Source: Ilumatobacteraceae bacterium
Lineage (GTDB): Bacteria > Actinomycetota > Acidimicrobiia > Acidimicrobiales > Ilumatobacteraceae
Assembly (NCBI GenBank): GCA_024643255.1
Contig: JAHENF010000020.1
Location: 1 to 53,706 of the forward strand
Length of the DNA stretch: 53,706 nucleotides
Direction: 5' to 3'
The translations under genes and the position numbers were made by a program. Shown in pieces: positions 1-6,837 of this stretch (positions are counted from its first letter, which is position 1; each line of letters starts with the position of its first letter). Below the pieces are notes generated by a model, which did no database searches, was not told where the DNA came from, and saw only the letters and a program-made list of their open reading frames with translations.

Positions 1-98
1 GAAATCGCCGCCGTCAACGTCGTCTTCCCATGGTCAATATGACCCATCGTGCCAATATTCACATGCGGCTTGTTGCGCTCGAACTTCTGCTTGCTCAT
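1..98 (-). CDS. tuf: Elongation factor Tu, N-terminal fragment (cut by window edge)
   Basis: Only the first 32 codons lie in the window. The reading starts [16 protein letters not shown] and continues into [14 protein letters not shown], which contains the P-loop GHxDHGKT of EF-Tu, the GTPase that delivers aminoacyl-tRNA to the ribosome. The ATG at 98-96 is preceded by an AGAGGA ribosome binding site. Most EF-Tu proteins read GTIGHVDHGKT; here it is [11 protein letters not shown]. Several codons (CAT, AAT, ATT, GGG) are unlike the GC-ending codons used elsewhere in the window. It lies downstream of tRNA-Thr and tRNA-Met on the same strand, as in the classic tRNA-tufB operons, so co-transcription is likely. 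Identity is near certain. Confidence 0.97.
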   Translation of the reverse strand, partial: MSKQKFERNKPHVNIGTMGHIDHGKTTLTAAI

Positions 99-159
99 TG
101 CTGTCCTCTGACTCCTGAGGTGATTCCGAAACGGATCGGGGATCTGACTGGATATGTAG

Positions 160-233
160 TAGCGGCGATCGGACTTGAACCGATGACCTTCCGATTATGA
201 GCCGGATGCTCTGACCAACTGAGCTACGCCGCC
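160..233 (-). tRNA. tRNA-Met (anticodon CAT)
   Basis: A full cloverleaf can be drawn on the minus strand. The acceptor is GGCGGCG with CGCCGCT (a G-U first pair), the D stem GCTC/GAGC, the anticodon stem TCCGG/TCGGA (one G-U) with loop CTCATAA, and the T arm ATCGG-TTCAAGT-CCGAT. The anticodon is CAT. The acceptor end pairs and the loop reads CTCATAA, as is common in elongator tRNA-Met. A CAT tRNA modified for isoleucine (AUA) cannot be fully excluded by eye. No CCA is encoded. Confidence 0.93.
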
Positions 234-276
234 AGGGTTTTGCTCGTGACCGGACGGTTGCCCGACCACTTGGTCG

Positions 277-349
277 AGCCCTCTGTGGGAATCGAACCCA
301 CGACACCAGCCTTACCATGGCTGTGCTCTACCGACTGAGCTAAGAGGGC
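277..349 (-). tRNA. tRNA-Thr (anticodon GGT)
   Basis: Cloverleaf on the minus strand: acceptor GCCCTCT/AGAGGGC, D stem GCTC/GAGC, anticodon stem CAGCC/GGCTG with loop ATGGTAA (anticodon GGT), T arm GTGGG-TTCGATT-CCCAC, discriminator T. All stems pair perfectly. It lies 43 bases upstream of tRNA-Met and is probably part of one transcript with tRNA-Met and tuf. Confidence 0.96.
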
Positions 350-481
350 GTTCTGACAGGTGCAAGCACCGTTTGTAGCGGTACCCGGGGCACCCTTCGG
401 GGCGCGGCACCGCCGCGACCAAGCGAAGGAGTGTACCGTCCGCGTGCGGACAACCACCGCGGAGATCGGTTCGTGCGGCAG

Positions 482-487
482 TACTCT
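482..487 (+). promoter_or_regulatory. -10 box TACTCT for the acetyltransferase gene
   Basis: TACTCT stands 8 bases before the GTG at 496. No Shine-Dalgarno sequence is present, so the transcript would be leaderless or nearly so. This supports the GTG start. Confidence 0.45.
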
Positions 488-495
488 GCGACGTC

Positions 496-1023
496 GTGGC
501 AAACCCGAGTTCCACCCCGTCGACACGAGCGGACGCGGTCACCGTTCGCCTCGCGACACTCGACGATGCGCCGGCGATCATGGCGATCTACAACGTCGAG
601 GTCGACAACCACGTCAGCACGTTCGATCTGGTGCCGAGAACCCACGCCGAGCAGCGTGACTGGCTGTCGCAGCGGTCCGGTGCCTTTTCCGCGGTGGTTG
701 CCGTCGCCGACGGTGAGGTCGTCGGGTTCGCGTCGCTGTCGCCGTACAAGGAACGTGCGGCCTACCGCACCACGGTGGAGGACTCGGTGTACGTGTCGCG
801 CGACCACCCGCGACTCGGTATCGGTCGAACGCTGATGGACCACGTGATCGGCATCGCACGCGATTCGGGCTTCCATTCGATGATCGCTCGAATCGAAGCG
901 AGCGGCACGGCGTCTCGTGCACTGCACGAGGCGTGCGGGTTCTCGCTGGTCGGCGTCGAGCGCGAAGTCGGCCGCAAGTTCAATCGCTGGCTCGACGTCG
1001 CGGTCATGCAACTCCTGCTCTGA
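496..1023 (+). CDS. GNAT N-acetyltransferase, phosphinothricin-acetyltransferase-like
   Basis: This 175-residue protein has the full GNAT fold pattern. It has an N-terminal VRLATLDDAPAIMAIYN segment, a beta-4 strand with VYVSRDHPRLGIGRTLM (the acetyl-CoA pyrophosphate loop), and a C-terminal EACGFSLVGVEREVGRKF followed by NRWLDV, the signature of the Pat/Bar and MddA-type amino acid acetyltransferases. It probably acetylates a small amine such as phosphinothricin-like or methionine sulfone/sulfoximine-like amino acids; the natural substrate cannot be read from sequence. The GTG start is chosen because a TACTCT box lies 8 bases ahead. The gene lies on the plus strand between tRNA-Tyr and tRNA-Thr, both on the minus strand, splitting an otherwise tRNA-tuf locus. 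Confidence 0.88.
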   Translation: MANPSSTPSTRADAVTVRLATLDDAPAIMAIYNVEVDNHVSTFDLVPRTHAEQRDWLSQRSGAFSAVVAVADGEVVGFASLSPYKERAAYRTTVEDSVYVSRDHPRLGIGRTLMDHVIGIARDSGFHSMIARIEASGTASRALHEACGFSLVGVEREVGRKFNRWLDVAVMQLLL

Positions 1024-1042
1024 CGAGCAGCGATGCATCTGG

Positions 1043-1124
1043 TGGGCCGGGAAGGATTCGAACCTTCGAAGGCAGTGCCGGCAGATTTACAGTCTGCTCC
1101 CTTTGGCCGCTCGGGCACCGACCC
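1043..1124 (-). tRNA. tRNA-Tyr (anticodon GTA)
   Basis: The minus strand folds into a class II tRNA with a long variable arm. The acceptor is GGGTCGG/CCGGCCC with discriminator A, the anticodon stem GCAGA/TCTGC with loop CTGTAAA (anticodon GTA), and the T arm GAAGG-TTCGAAT-CCTTC. The variable region (CGGCACTGCCTTC) is typical of bacterial tRNA-Tyr. It begins 20 bases past the end of the acetyltransferase gene, tail to tail. Confidence 0.95.
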
Positions 1125-1221
1125 ATGACTTGTATGTACGTACCCCGAACGAGCGATGAACAGGGCGGCCTGAGCGTACCGGTCGTCGCGGCCAGCGCAA
1201 CGTCGAATCGGGCGGGGTCGC

Positions 1222-1227
1222 TACTGT
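1222..1227 (+). promoter_or_regulatory. -10 box TACTGT for yajQ
   Basis: TACTGT stands 7 bases before the ATG at 1235, a leaderless layout. It favours this ATG over the in-frame GTG at 1229. Confidence 0.45.
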
Positions 1228-1234
1228 TGTGCCC

Positions 1235-1723
1235 ATGCCAACCTTCGATGTCGTGTCCGAAGTCGACGCCCAGGAGGTCCGCAACGCGGTCGATCAGGCC
1301 CAGCGGGAGATCGCCAATCGTTTCGACTTCAAGAACACCAACTCCACGATCGAGCAGAACGAGATGGTCATCACGTTGCACACGGTGAGCCGCGACCGGC
1401 TCGACGCGCTGCGAACCGTGCTCGAGGAGAAGCTCGTCAAGCGCGGCGTGTCGCTCAGAGGCGTCGACTATGGCGACGTGCAGGACGCCACGCAGAACAC
1501 GGTGCGCCAAGTCGTGACGATCAAGGTGGGGATCTCCTCCGACAAGGCAAAGGAGGTCAACAAGCTCATCAAGGAGAAGGGCCCCAAAGGCGTGTCGAGC
1601 CAGACCCAGGGCGAGTCGATCCGCGTCACGGCGAAGAAGCGGGACGCCCTTCAGGACGTGATTGCGGTCCTGAAGGCCGAAGACATCGGGATTCCGCTCC
1701 AGTTCCAGAACTTTCGCGACTGA
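1235..1723 (+). CDS. yajQ: YajQ family nucleotide-binding protein
   Basis: The 162-residue product starts MPTFDVVSEVDAQEV, the exact opening of the YajQ (DUF520) family, and ends with GIPLQFQNFRD, its usual C terminus. The length equals that of the family. Landmarks include ANRFDFKNT near residue 28 and the central IKVGISSDKAKEVNKLIKE. YajQ proteins bind RNA, tRNA and nucleotides; Xanthomonas members bind cyclic di-GMP and act in gene control. The role here is unknown. The ATG is preferred over a GTG two codons earlier because the family starts M-P-S/T-F and because of the TACTGT box. It is convergent with the next gene, with only 6 bases between stop codons. Confidence 0.95.
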   Translation: MPTFDVVSEVDAQEVRNAVDQAQREIANRFDFKNTNSTIEQNEMVITLHTVSRDRLDALRTVLEEKLVKRGVSLRGVDYGDVQDATQNTVRQVVTIKVGISSDKAKEVNKLIKEKGPKGVSSQTQGESIRVTAKKRDALQDVIAVLKAEDIGIPLQFQNFRD

Positions 1724-1729
1724 TCGAGA

Positions 1730-3871
1730 TCAGCCAGCGGGTGTGAGCGCTGCGGCAACCGCCGATCGTGCCGCCTTGGCGGACGCTGCCGGCGACATGT
1801 CGCCCGGGAGCGCCGCGAGTTCCACACCGACGTTGGACGCTTCGATGGTTGCCCACGCAGCGGTGATGTCGGCCTCGGTACCATTCGTCTGACGGACGGC
1901 TTCGATGGTCGCGAGTTCGGCCATCCGCCATCCGACGAGTTCGCGGGCCACGCCGAGCCGATTGCCGATCTCGAAGCCGGCGCCCGGATCACAGCTCACG
2001 AGCTGCAACGTGCCGTCGGCGAGGACCGAGAAGGTCGACGCGAACTCCACCGGCGCGGCTGCCGACCATGACTCGAGCGCTGCTCGCAGCGTTCCGGTTT
2101 GCGCGACGTCGCCACCCGAGAAGGTGGCGTAGACGCACGCCGTCCCGGCGCGGTCCGCGATCGACAAGGAGCTCTCGACGACGCTCTCGCTCGCCGTGTA
2201 GGCCGTTCGCGACTCGAGAAATCCCCCGAAGACCAGGTACCAGAACGATCGATCCTGTGGGCGGGGTGAGGCGACGAGCGAATCCGCTCCGGTCATGGTC
2301 GGGTCGGGCGCCGCGACGAGCACTTCGGTGGCGAGCGGGCCGGGACCGGCAGCGCCGATCCGCGCCAAGGCGTTGAGCTCGCCCGATGGGGCGTTGTCGA
2401 ATTCGGCATACGCAGCCGGCGCGAACGCCCGATATCCCACGATGGGCGGGACGAACGCCAACACGCCGGGCTGCAACTGATCCAGGGTGACCGCAAACGG
2501 TGTCTCCGCCAGCGCGGCGGCCGATTGACGCTGCACTTCGGCGAGTGTGAGGACCTGGTCGTCGAGTGTTCGTGCAGGCTGGTCCGCCGACCAGCGGAAC
2601 TCCTGATCGAGCGATGCAGCAGTCATCGCCTCGGTGATCTGGGCGTCGATCTGCGGTCCGGTCACGGCGGCATCTCGGTACACCTGGCCATCGACGCGTG
2701 AGTAGAGCGCGTCCTGCCAGTCCGCGAGTAGTTCGGTGACCTTCTGTTCGGTGGCCGCGCCATTCAGGAGTCCCAGGGCACGCCACGTGGATTCGTCATC
2801 GGTCCAGTCCCCGACGAGCTGAGCGCCGAGGCGACTCGTGTAGGCGGTGGTCGGCTCCGCGATGACGGAGATGGGTTCGACGAACTCGACACCGCGGACC
2901 GTCTCGACGGCCTCGGCATACGGTTGCGTCGCTGGGTCCCAACCGGTTGGCGGGAACAGATACGGCCGACCGAAGACGATGCCGGCTGCGACGAGCCCGC
3001 CGAGGACGATCAGCGTCAGCACCAACTTGAAACCGCCGCCCGACTTGTGGCGGCGCTGCGGGGCGGGCTGGTTCATCGGTGCGTACTCGACCGGCGTCTC
3101 GTAGGCCACGGGCGCCGACGAACGTGCCTGCTGTTGCACTCGTGGGAGCCGGGGACCGCTCGTGACGGGGGCTCCATCGATCTCGAGGCCGCCCAACGCG
3201 ACGTCGTCGGGCATCGGCGTCGCCTCGACGATCTGGGGGAGCTCGCTCGATGGAACATCGGCGGGCGGGGCCGGTGCGGCGACGGCCTCCGGCGCGGGAG
3301 CGGGCGCAGGGGCCGGCGGTGGTGCGGAGACCGGTGCCGCGGCGACGGCCACGGGGGCGACCACCGGCTCGGCGGCGACCGGGGCAGGCTCAGGCGCCAC
3401 CACGGGCTCGGCGATCACCGCAGGCTCGGGTGTCTCCACGGGCACAGCCGGCGCGGCGACTGGCGCCGGGGCGTCGTCGGCGAGTGCGGGCACGATCGGT
3501 GCCATGGGCTTGAAGCGCACCACGGGAGGTGGCTCGGGCGTCGGGTCAGGCGACAGCGTGAGCGGCGCGAACGAGATCGGCTCGACGACCGGCGCCTCGA
3601 TCGGCGTTTCGATCGGCTCCGATGGTTCCGGTGACGAACCGAAGGAGATGGCCGGCATCGGCTCCGCATCGGACGTCGGTGTGATCGAGAACGAGAACGA
3701 TTCAGGTCCTGTCAGCGGCGTCGAGGCCGGCGGCGAGGTGGGCGACGAGGGCGTTGCGTCGTCGATCGCCGCATCGGCACCCGCGTCAGAAGGCGCATCG
3801 TCACCGTCGACGACCGACTCCCACGACATCGTGGGGATTCGTTTGCTGCGCACTCCATCAGGCGGAACCAT
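1730..3871 (-). CDS. Pro/Ala-rich single-pass membrane protein of unknown function
   Basis: About 713 residues. Residues 20-275 are low complexity and rich in Pro, Ala, Val and Glu (repeated APAP, PEPAP and VAPEP motifs). A basic QRRHKSGGG leads into one transmembrane segment at about 281-300 (LVLTLIVLGGLVAAG), and then a roughly 400-residue region follows that should lie outside the cell. The topology is a long disordered cytoplasmic arm with an outer domain. The outer part has scattered acidic stretches and two Cys residues (ACVY and LVSCDPG) that could pair. I do not recognise a named domain. The start is uncertain: ATG 3871 gives MVPPDG; ATG 3829 gives MSWESV; neither has a clear ribosome site. 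It lies 82 bases downstream of acs on the same strand. Confidence 0.75.
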   Translation of the reverse strand: MVPPDGVRSKRIPTMSWESVVDGDDAPSDAGADAAIDDATPSSPTSPPASTPLTGPESFSFSITPTSDAEPMPAISFGSSPEPSEPIETPIEAPVVEPISFAPLTLSPDPTPEPPPVVRFKPMAPIVPALADDAPAPVAAPAVPVETPEPAVIAEPVVAPEPAPVAAEPVVAPVAVAAAPVSAPPPAPAPAPAPEAVAAPAPPADVPSSELPQIVEATPMPDDVALGGLEIDGAPVTSGPRLPRVQQQARSSAPVAYETPVEYAPMNQPAPQRRHKSGGGFKLVLTLIVLGGLVAAGIVFGRPYLFPPTGWDPATQPYAEAVETVRGVEFVEPISVIAEPTTAYTSRLGAQLVGDWTDDESTWRALGLLNGAATEQKVTELLADWQDALYSRVDGQVYRDAAVTGPQIDAQITEAMTAASLDQEFRWSADQPARTLDDQVLTLAEVQRQSAAALAETPFAVTLDQLQPGVLAFVPPIVGYRAFAPAAYAEFDNAPSGELNALARIGAAGPGPLATEVLVAAPDPTMTGADSLVASPRPQDRSFWYLVFGGFLESRTAYTASESVVESSLSIADRAGTACVYATFSGGDVAQTGTLRAALESWSAAAPVEFASTFSVLADGTLQLVSCDPGAGFEIGNRLGVARELVGWRMAELATIEAVRQTNGTEADITAAWATIEASNVGVELAALPGDMSPAASAKAARSAVAAALTPAG

Positions 3872-3953
3872 GCAGTCGCTATCGGCACGTTCGCGCCCGG
3901 GCTTGAGCCGTTCCTGACCATTCCCGCGCCAGATCTTGACGCAGCGACGGTGG

Positions 3954-5927
3954 TCAGTCGTCGGCGACGACAGCCGCGCGGGCCTGCAATTCGTCGACGA
4001 TCGAGGCATCCGCGAGGGTCGTCGTGTCACCGATGTTGCGTCCCTCGGCCACGTCACGCAGCAGACGACGCATGATCTTGCCCGATCGGGTCTTGGGAAG
4101 ATCCGGCGTGATGTAGATCTGCTTCGGCTTGGCGATCGCACCGATCTCCTCGGCGACATGGTTGCGCAGCACCTCGGCATCGACGTCCTCGCCGCCACGC
4201 AGGATCACATAGGCGATGATCGCCTGACCCGTCGTGGCATCGGTGGCCCCGACGACCGCGGCCTCGGCCACGGCGGGATGCGACACCAATGCCGACTCGA
4301 CCTCGGTGGTGGAGATGCGGTGCCCGGAGATGTTCATCACGTCGTCGACCCGGCCGAGCAACCACAGGTAGCCCTCGTCGTCGAGCTTGGCACCGTCGCC
4401 CGCGAAGTAGCGGCCCTCGAAACGCGACCAGTAGGTCTCGCGGAATCGTTCGGGGTCGCCCCAGATGCCGCGCAGCATGCCCGGCCACGGCCTGGTCAGC
4501 GTGAGGTAGCCACCGCCGACGTCGACCCGGTGGCCCTCGTCGTCGATCAACTCGGCGGACACTCCCGGAAGCGGGAACGTTGCCGAGCCGGGCTTGGTCG
4601 TGGTCGCTCCCGGGAGCGGGCTGATCATGATCCCGCCCGTCTCGGTCTGCCACCACGTGTCGACGATCGGGCAGCGTTCGCCTCCGATGTGCTCGTGGTA
4701 CCACATCCATGCCTCGGGATTGATCGGTTCACCGACCGTTCCGAGGACGCGCAGCGACGACAGGTCGTGCTTGGCCGGTTCGGTCGCGCCCCACTTCATG
4801 AAGGTGCGGATGGCCGTCGGCGCGGTGTAGAAGATCGTGACGCCGTACTTCTCGATGATCTCCCACATCCGGTCGTTGCCGGGATGGTTCGGCACGCCTT
4901 CGTACATCACCTGCGTGGCGCCGTTGGACAGCGGCCCGTAGACGATGTAGCTGTGTCCGGTGATCCAGCCGACGTCGGCCGTGCACCAGAACACGTCGGT
5001 GTCGGCGTGCAGGTCGAACACGTACTTGTGGGTGTAGGTGACGTGCGTGAGGTACCCACCCGAGGTGTGCATGATGCCCTTGGGCTTGCCGGTGGTTCCC
5101 GAGGTGTACAGCAGGAAGAGGAGTTGTTCGGAGTCCATCGGCTCGGCGGGGCACTCCGTGGACGCGCCCTCGATGAGCTCGTGATACCAGTGGTCGCGCC
5201 CGTCGACCATCTCGACGTCGTTGCCACCGCGCTTGACGACCACGACGTGCTCGATCGTGGGAGTGTCGGCGCAGGCCTCGTCGGCCGCAGGCTTCAGGGG
5301 GAACACCGCGCCTCGGCGATAGCCGCCGTCGGCGGTGATCAGGACCTTGGCCTCCGCGTCGTTGATGCGGTCCGACAGCGACTGCGCGGAGAACCCGCCG
5401 AACACCACGCTGTGCGCAGCACCGATGCGCGCGCAGGCGAGCATCGCCACTGCGGCCTCGGGAACCATCGGGAGATAGATGTTGACCCGGTCGCCGCGCT
5501 GGACGCCGAGGTCCTTCAGCACGTTGGCGAACTGGCTGACCTCGTCGAGGAGCTGCTGGTAGGTGATCGTCCGTGTGTCGCCGGGCTCGCCTTCCCAGTG
5601 GATCGCGATCTTGTCGCCGTTGCCGCCGAGCACGTGACGGTCGAGACAGTTGTACGCCACGTTGAGTTGGCCGCCGACGAACCACTTCGCGTCGGGAAGG
5701 TCCCACTCGAGCACGGTGTCCCAGGGCTTGGCCCAATCGACGAGGCCGGAGGCCTGGCGCGCCCAGAACGCCTCGTCGTCCTCGGCTGCCTGGTCGTAGA
5801 GAAACGTGTCCGTGACGAGCGAGTTCGCCTTGAACGCCTCCGACGGCGGGAACTTGCGGTTCTCCGCGCTCAGTGCGTCGATCGTTTCGTGCGGTTCGTT
5901 CGTGTCGCCGGTCCCCTGTTCAGCCAT
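3954..5927 (-). CDS. acsA: Acetyl-CoA synthetase (AMP-forming)
   Basis: Makes acetyl-CoA from acetate, ATP and CoA through acetyl-AMP, in the cytosol. The 657 residues match the family length of about 650. Visible are the N-terminal cap ([18 protein letters not shown]), the AMP-binding P-loop [13 protein letters not shown], the acetate-pocket WWQTETGG motif, the hinge YFAGDGA, and the C-terminal [11 protein letters not shown] with the catalytic, acetylation-prone lysine at about residue 613. The ATG is preceded by TACCAT at 7 bases and has no Shine-Dalgarno sequence, suggesting a leaderless transcript. No acetyltransferase or deacetylase partner gene lies beside it. Identity is secure; a propionate preference is unlikely given the close match to Acs. 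Confidence 0.97.
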   Translation of the reverse strand: MAEQGTGDTNEPHETIDALSAENRKFPPSEAFKANSLVTDTFLYDQAAEDDEAFWARQASGLVDWAKPWDTVLEWDLPDAKWFVGGQLNVAYNCLDRHVLGGNGDKIAIHWEGEPGDTRTITYQQLLDEVSQFANVLKDLGVQRGDRVNIYLPMVPEAAVAMLACARIGAAHSVVFGGFSAQSLSDRINDAEAKVLITADGGYRRGAVFPLKPAADEACADTPTIEHVVVVKRGGNDVEMVDGRDHWYHELIEGASTECPAEPMDSEQLLFLLYTSGTTGKPKGIMHTSGGYLTHVTYTHKYVFDLHADTDVFWCTADVGWITGHSYIVYGPLSNGATQVMYEGVPNHPGNDRMWEIIEKYGVTIFYTAPTAIRTFMKWGATEPAKHDLSSLRVLGTVGEPINPEAWMWYHEHIGGERCPIVDTWWQTETGGIMISPLPGATTTKPGSATFPLPGVSAELIDDEGHRVDVGGGYLTLTRPWPGMLRGIWGDPERFRETYWSRFEGRYFAGDGAKLDDEGYLWLLGRVDDVMNISGHRISTTEVESALVSHPAVAEAAVVGATDATTGQAIIAYVILRGGEDVDAEVLRNHVAEEIGAIAKPKQIYITPDLPKTRSGKIMRRLLRDVAEGRNIGDTTTLADASIVDELQARAAVVADD

Positions 5928-5934
5928 GCCAGCG

Positions 5935-5940
5935 ATGGTA
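5935..5940 (-). promoter_or_regulatory. -10 box TACCAT for acsA
   Basis: Read on the minus strand, TACCAT stands 7 bases before the acsA ATG, the same spacing as seen at several other genes in this window. Confidence 0.45.
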
Positions 5941-5973
5941 GATCACGACGGCGGTGTCACCTCGGGGCGGCCG

Positions 5974-6774
5974 TCAGACCGAGAGCGGGATCGACCGGCG
6001 GTGCAGGCGCAGCTCACTTCCCCAGGGGGAGAGCTGCAGGGAGCGCAGGCGGGCCTCGAGACCGGACCGATGCCGGTCGTCGGGGATCACGATGTACAAC
6101 CGGTTCGTCCCTCGCGCGGCCTGCACCGCAGCGAGCGCGTCGACGCCGAGTTGGTCGCGGATTTCCGCCATCAGCGACATCGCCTGGTCCGCGACGGATG
6201 CCGGGCGATCGGCCTGGTGGTGGGCGACGACGCTCTGCCCTCGTTCGAGGAAGCGCCCGACTTCGGACAGACACGCGTGCTTCTCCGACCTGCTCCGACG
6301 ATTCGCCGCGTCGTCACGCTGCAGCCCGTTGTCGGGGTCGACGAACACCAGCGAACACTGATCGAGCGCGGTGGCGGCCTCGTCGAACCATCGCTGCCGA
6401 CGCTCGGCGCGCACGGCGGGGTCGCGAGGCGCAAGGCCGGCGAGTGTGAGCAGGTGCTCGTAGCTGACGCTGCCTGCCGGTAGCGCACCGCCTGTCACCA
6501 GCGCCGAGATCGAACGCTTGCCGGTCTCGACCATGCGGCGGAGGCGATCGTAGAGGTCGGGATCGAGCGGACGCAGGTCCTGGCCGGCCGCGCTCGTCGG
6601 GTCGAGGTAGTCGATGCTCGTGCCATCGAGGCTGTGGTGCTCGTCGGCGATCCGGTACCAGACGACACCGAGGCGATGGGGCTGCGTGTCGGGAGACGGC
6701 GACACCAGCCATCGCAGCAACCCGAGCTTGAAGAAGTCCCCGACGTCTCCAGCACACCGATCCTGCATGCTCAT
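5974..6774 (-). CDS. Conserved protein of unknown function with DVGDF-K-GLLR motif
   Basis: The 266-residue product begins with QDRCAGDVGDFFKLGLLRWL, then LGVVWYRIADEH, and has a central strand-like LVFVDPDNGLQ, followed by a helical segment and a late strand RLYIVIPDD. I have seen this layout in uncharacterised bacterial proteins, often reading KFAGDIGDFGKYGLLR. The DPDNG motif after a hydrophobic strand resembles motif IV of Rossmann-type methyltransferases, but no glycine-rich SAM motif is clear, so no function is assigned. There is no signal peptide or membrane segment. It starts at ATG 6774 (MSMQDR); ATG 6768 is possible. It is divergent from the secreted dehydrogenase gene and 46 bases upstream of acsA on the same strand. 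Confidence 0.72.
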   Translation of the reverse strand: MSMQDRCAGDVGDFFKLGLLRWLVSPSPDTQPHRLGVVWYRIADEHHSLDGTSIDYLDPTSAAGQDLRPLDPDLYDRLRRMVETGKRSISALVTGGALPAGSVSYEHLLTLAGLAPRDPAVRAERRQRWFDEAATALDQCSLVFVDPDNGLQRDDAANRRSRSEKHACLSEVGRFLERGQSVVAHHQADRPASVADQAMSLMAEIRDQLGVDALAAVQAARGTNRLYIVIPDDRHRSGLEARLRSLQLSPWGSELRLHRRSIPLSV

Positions 6775-6825
6775 TCATCGGCAGGTCGTCTTCGTTCTGG
6801 AGGAGACGGCCTTCGAGATTGCAAC

Positions 6826-6831
6826 TACGTT
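6826..6831 (+). promoter_or_regulatory. -10 box TACGTT for the secreted dehydrogenase gene
   Basis: TACGTT lies 6 bases before ATG 6838. The layout is leaderless and fixes this start directly in front of a signal peptide. Confidence 0.45.
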
Positions 6832-6837
6832 GCGAAC

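Noticed and set aside
160..233. tRNA-Ile2 (CAT modified) or initiator tRNA
   Set aside because: The paired acceptor end argues against the initiator, and the loop context matches elongator tRNA-Met; Ile2 remains a small possibility.
3936..6449. Long plus-strand open frame opposite acsA
   Set aside because: It is antisense to a certain acetyl-CoA synthetase, has the Arg/Asp/Val-rich composition of a GC-rich shadow frame, and shows no domain.
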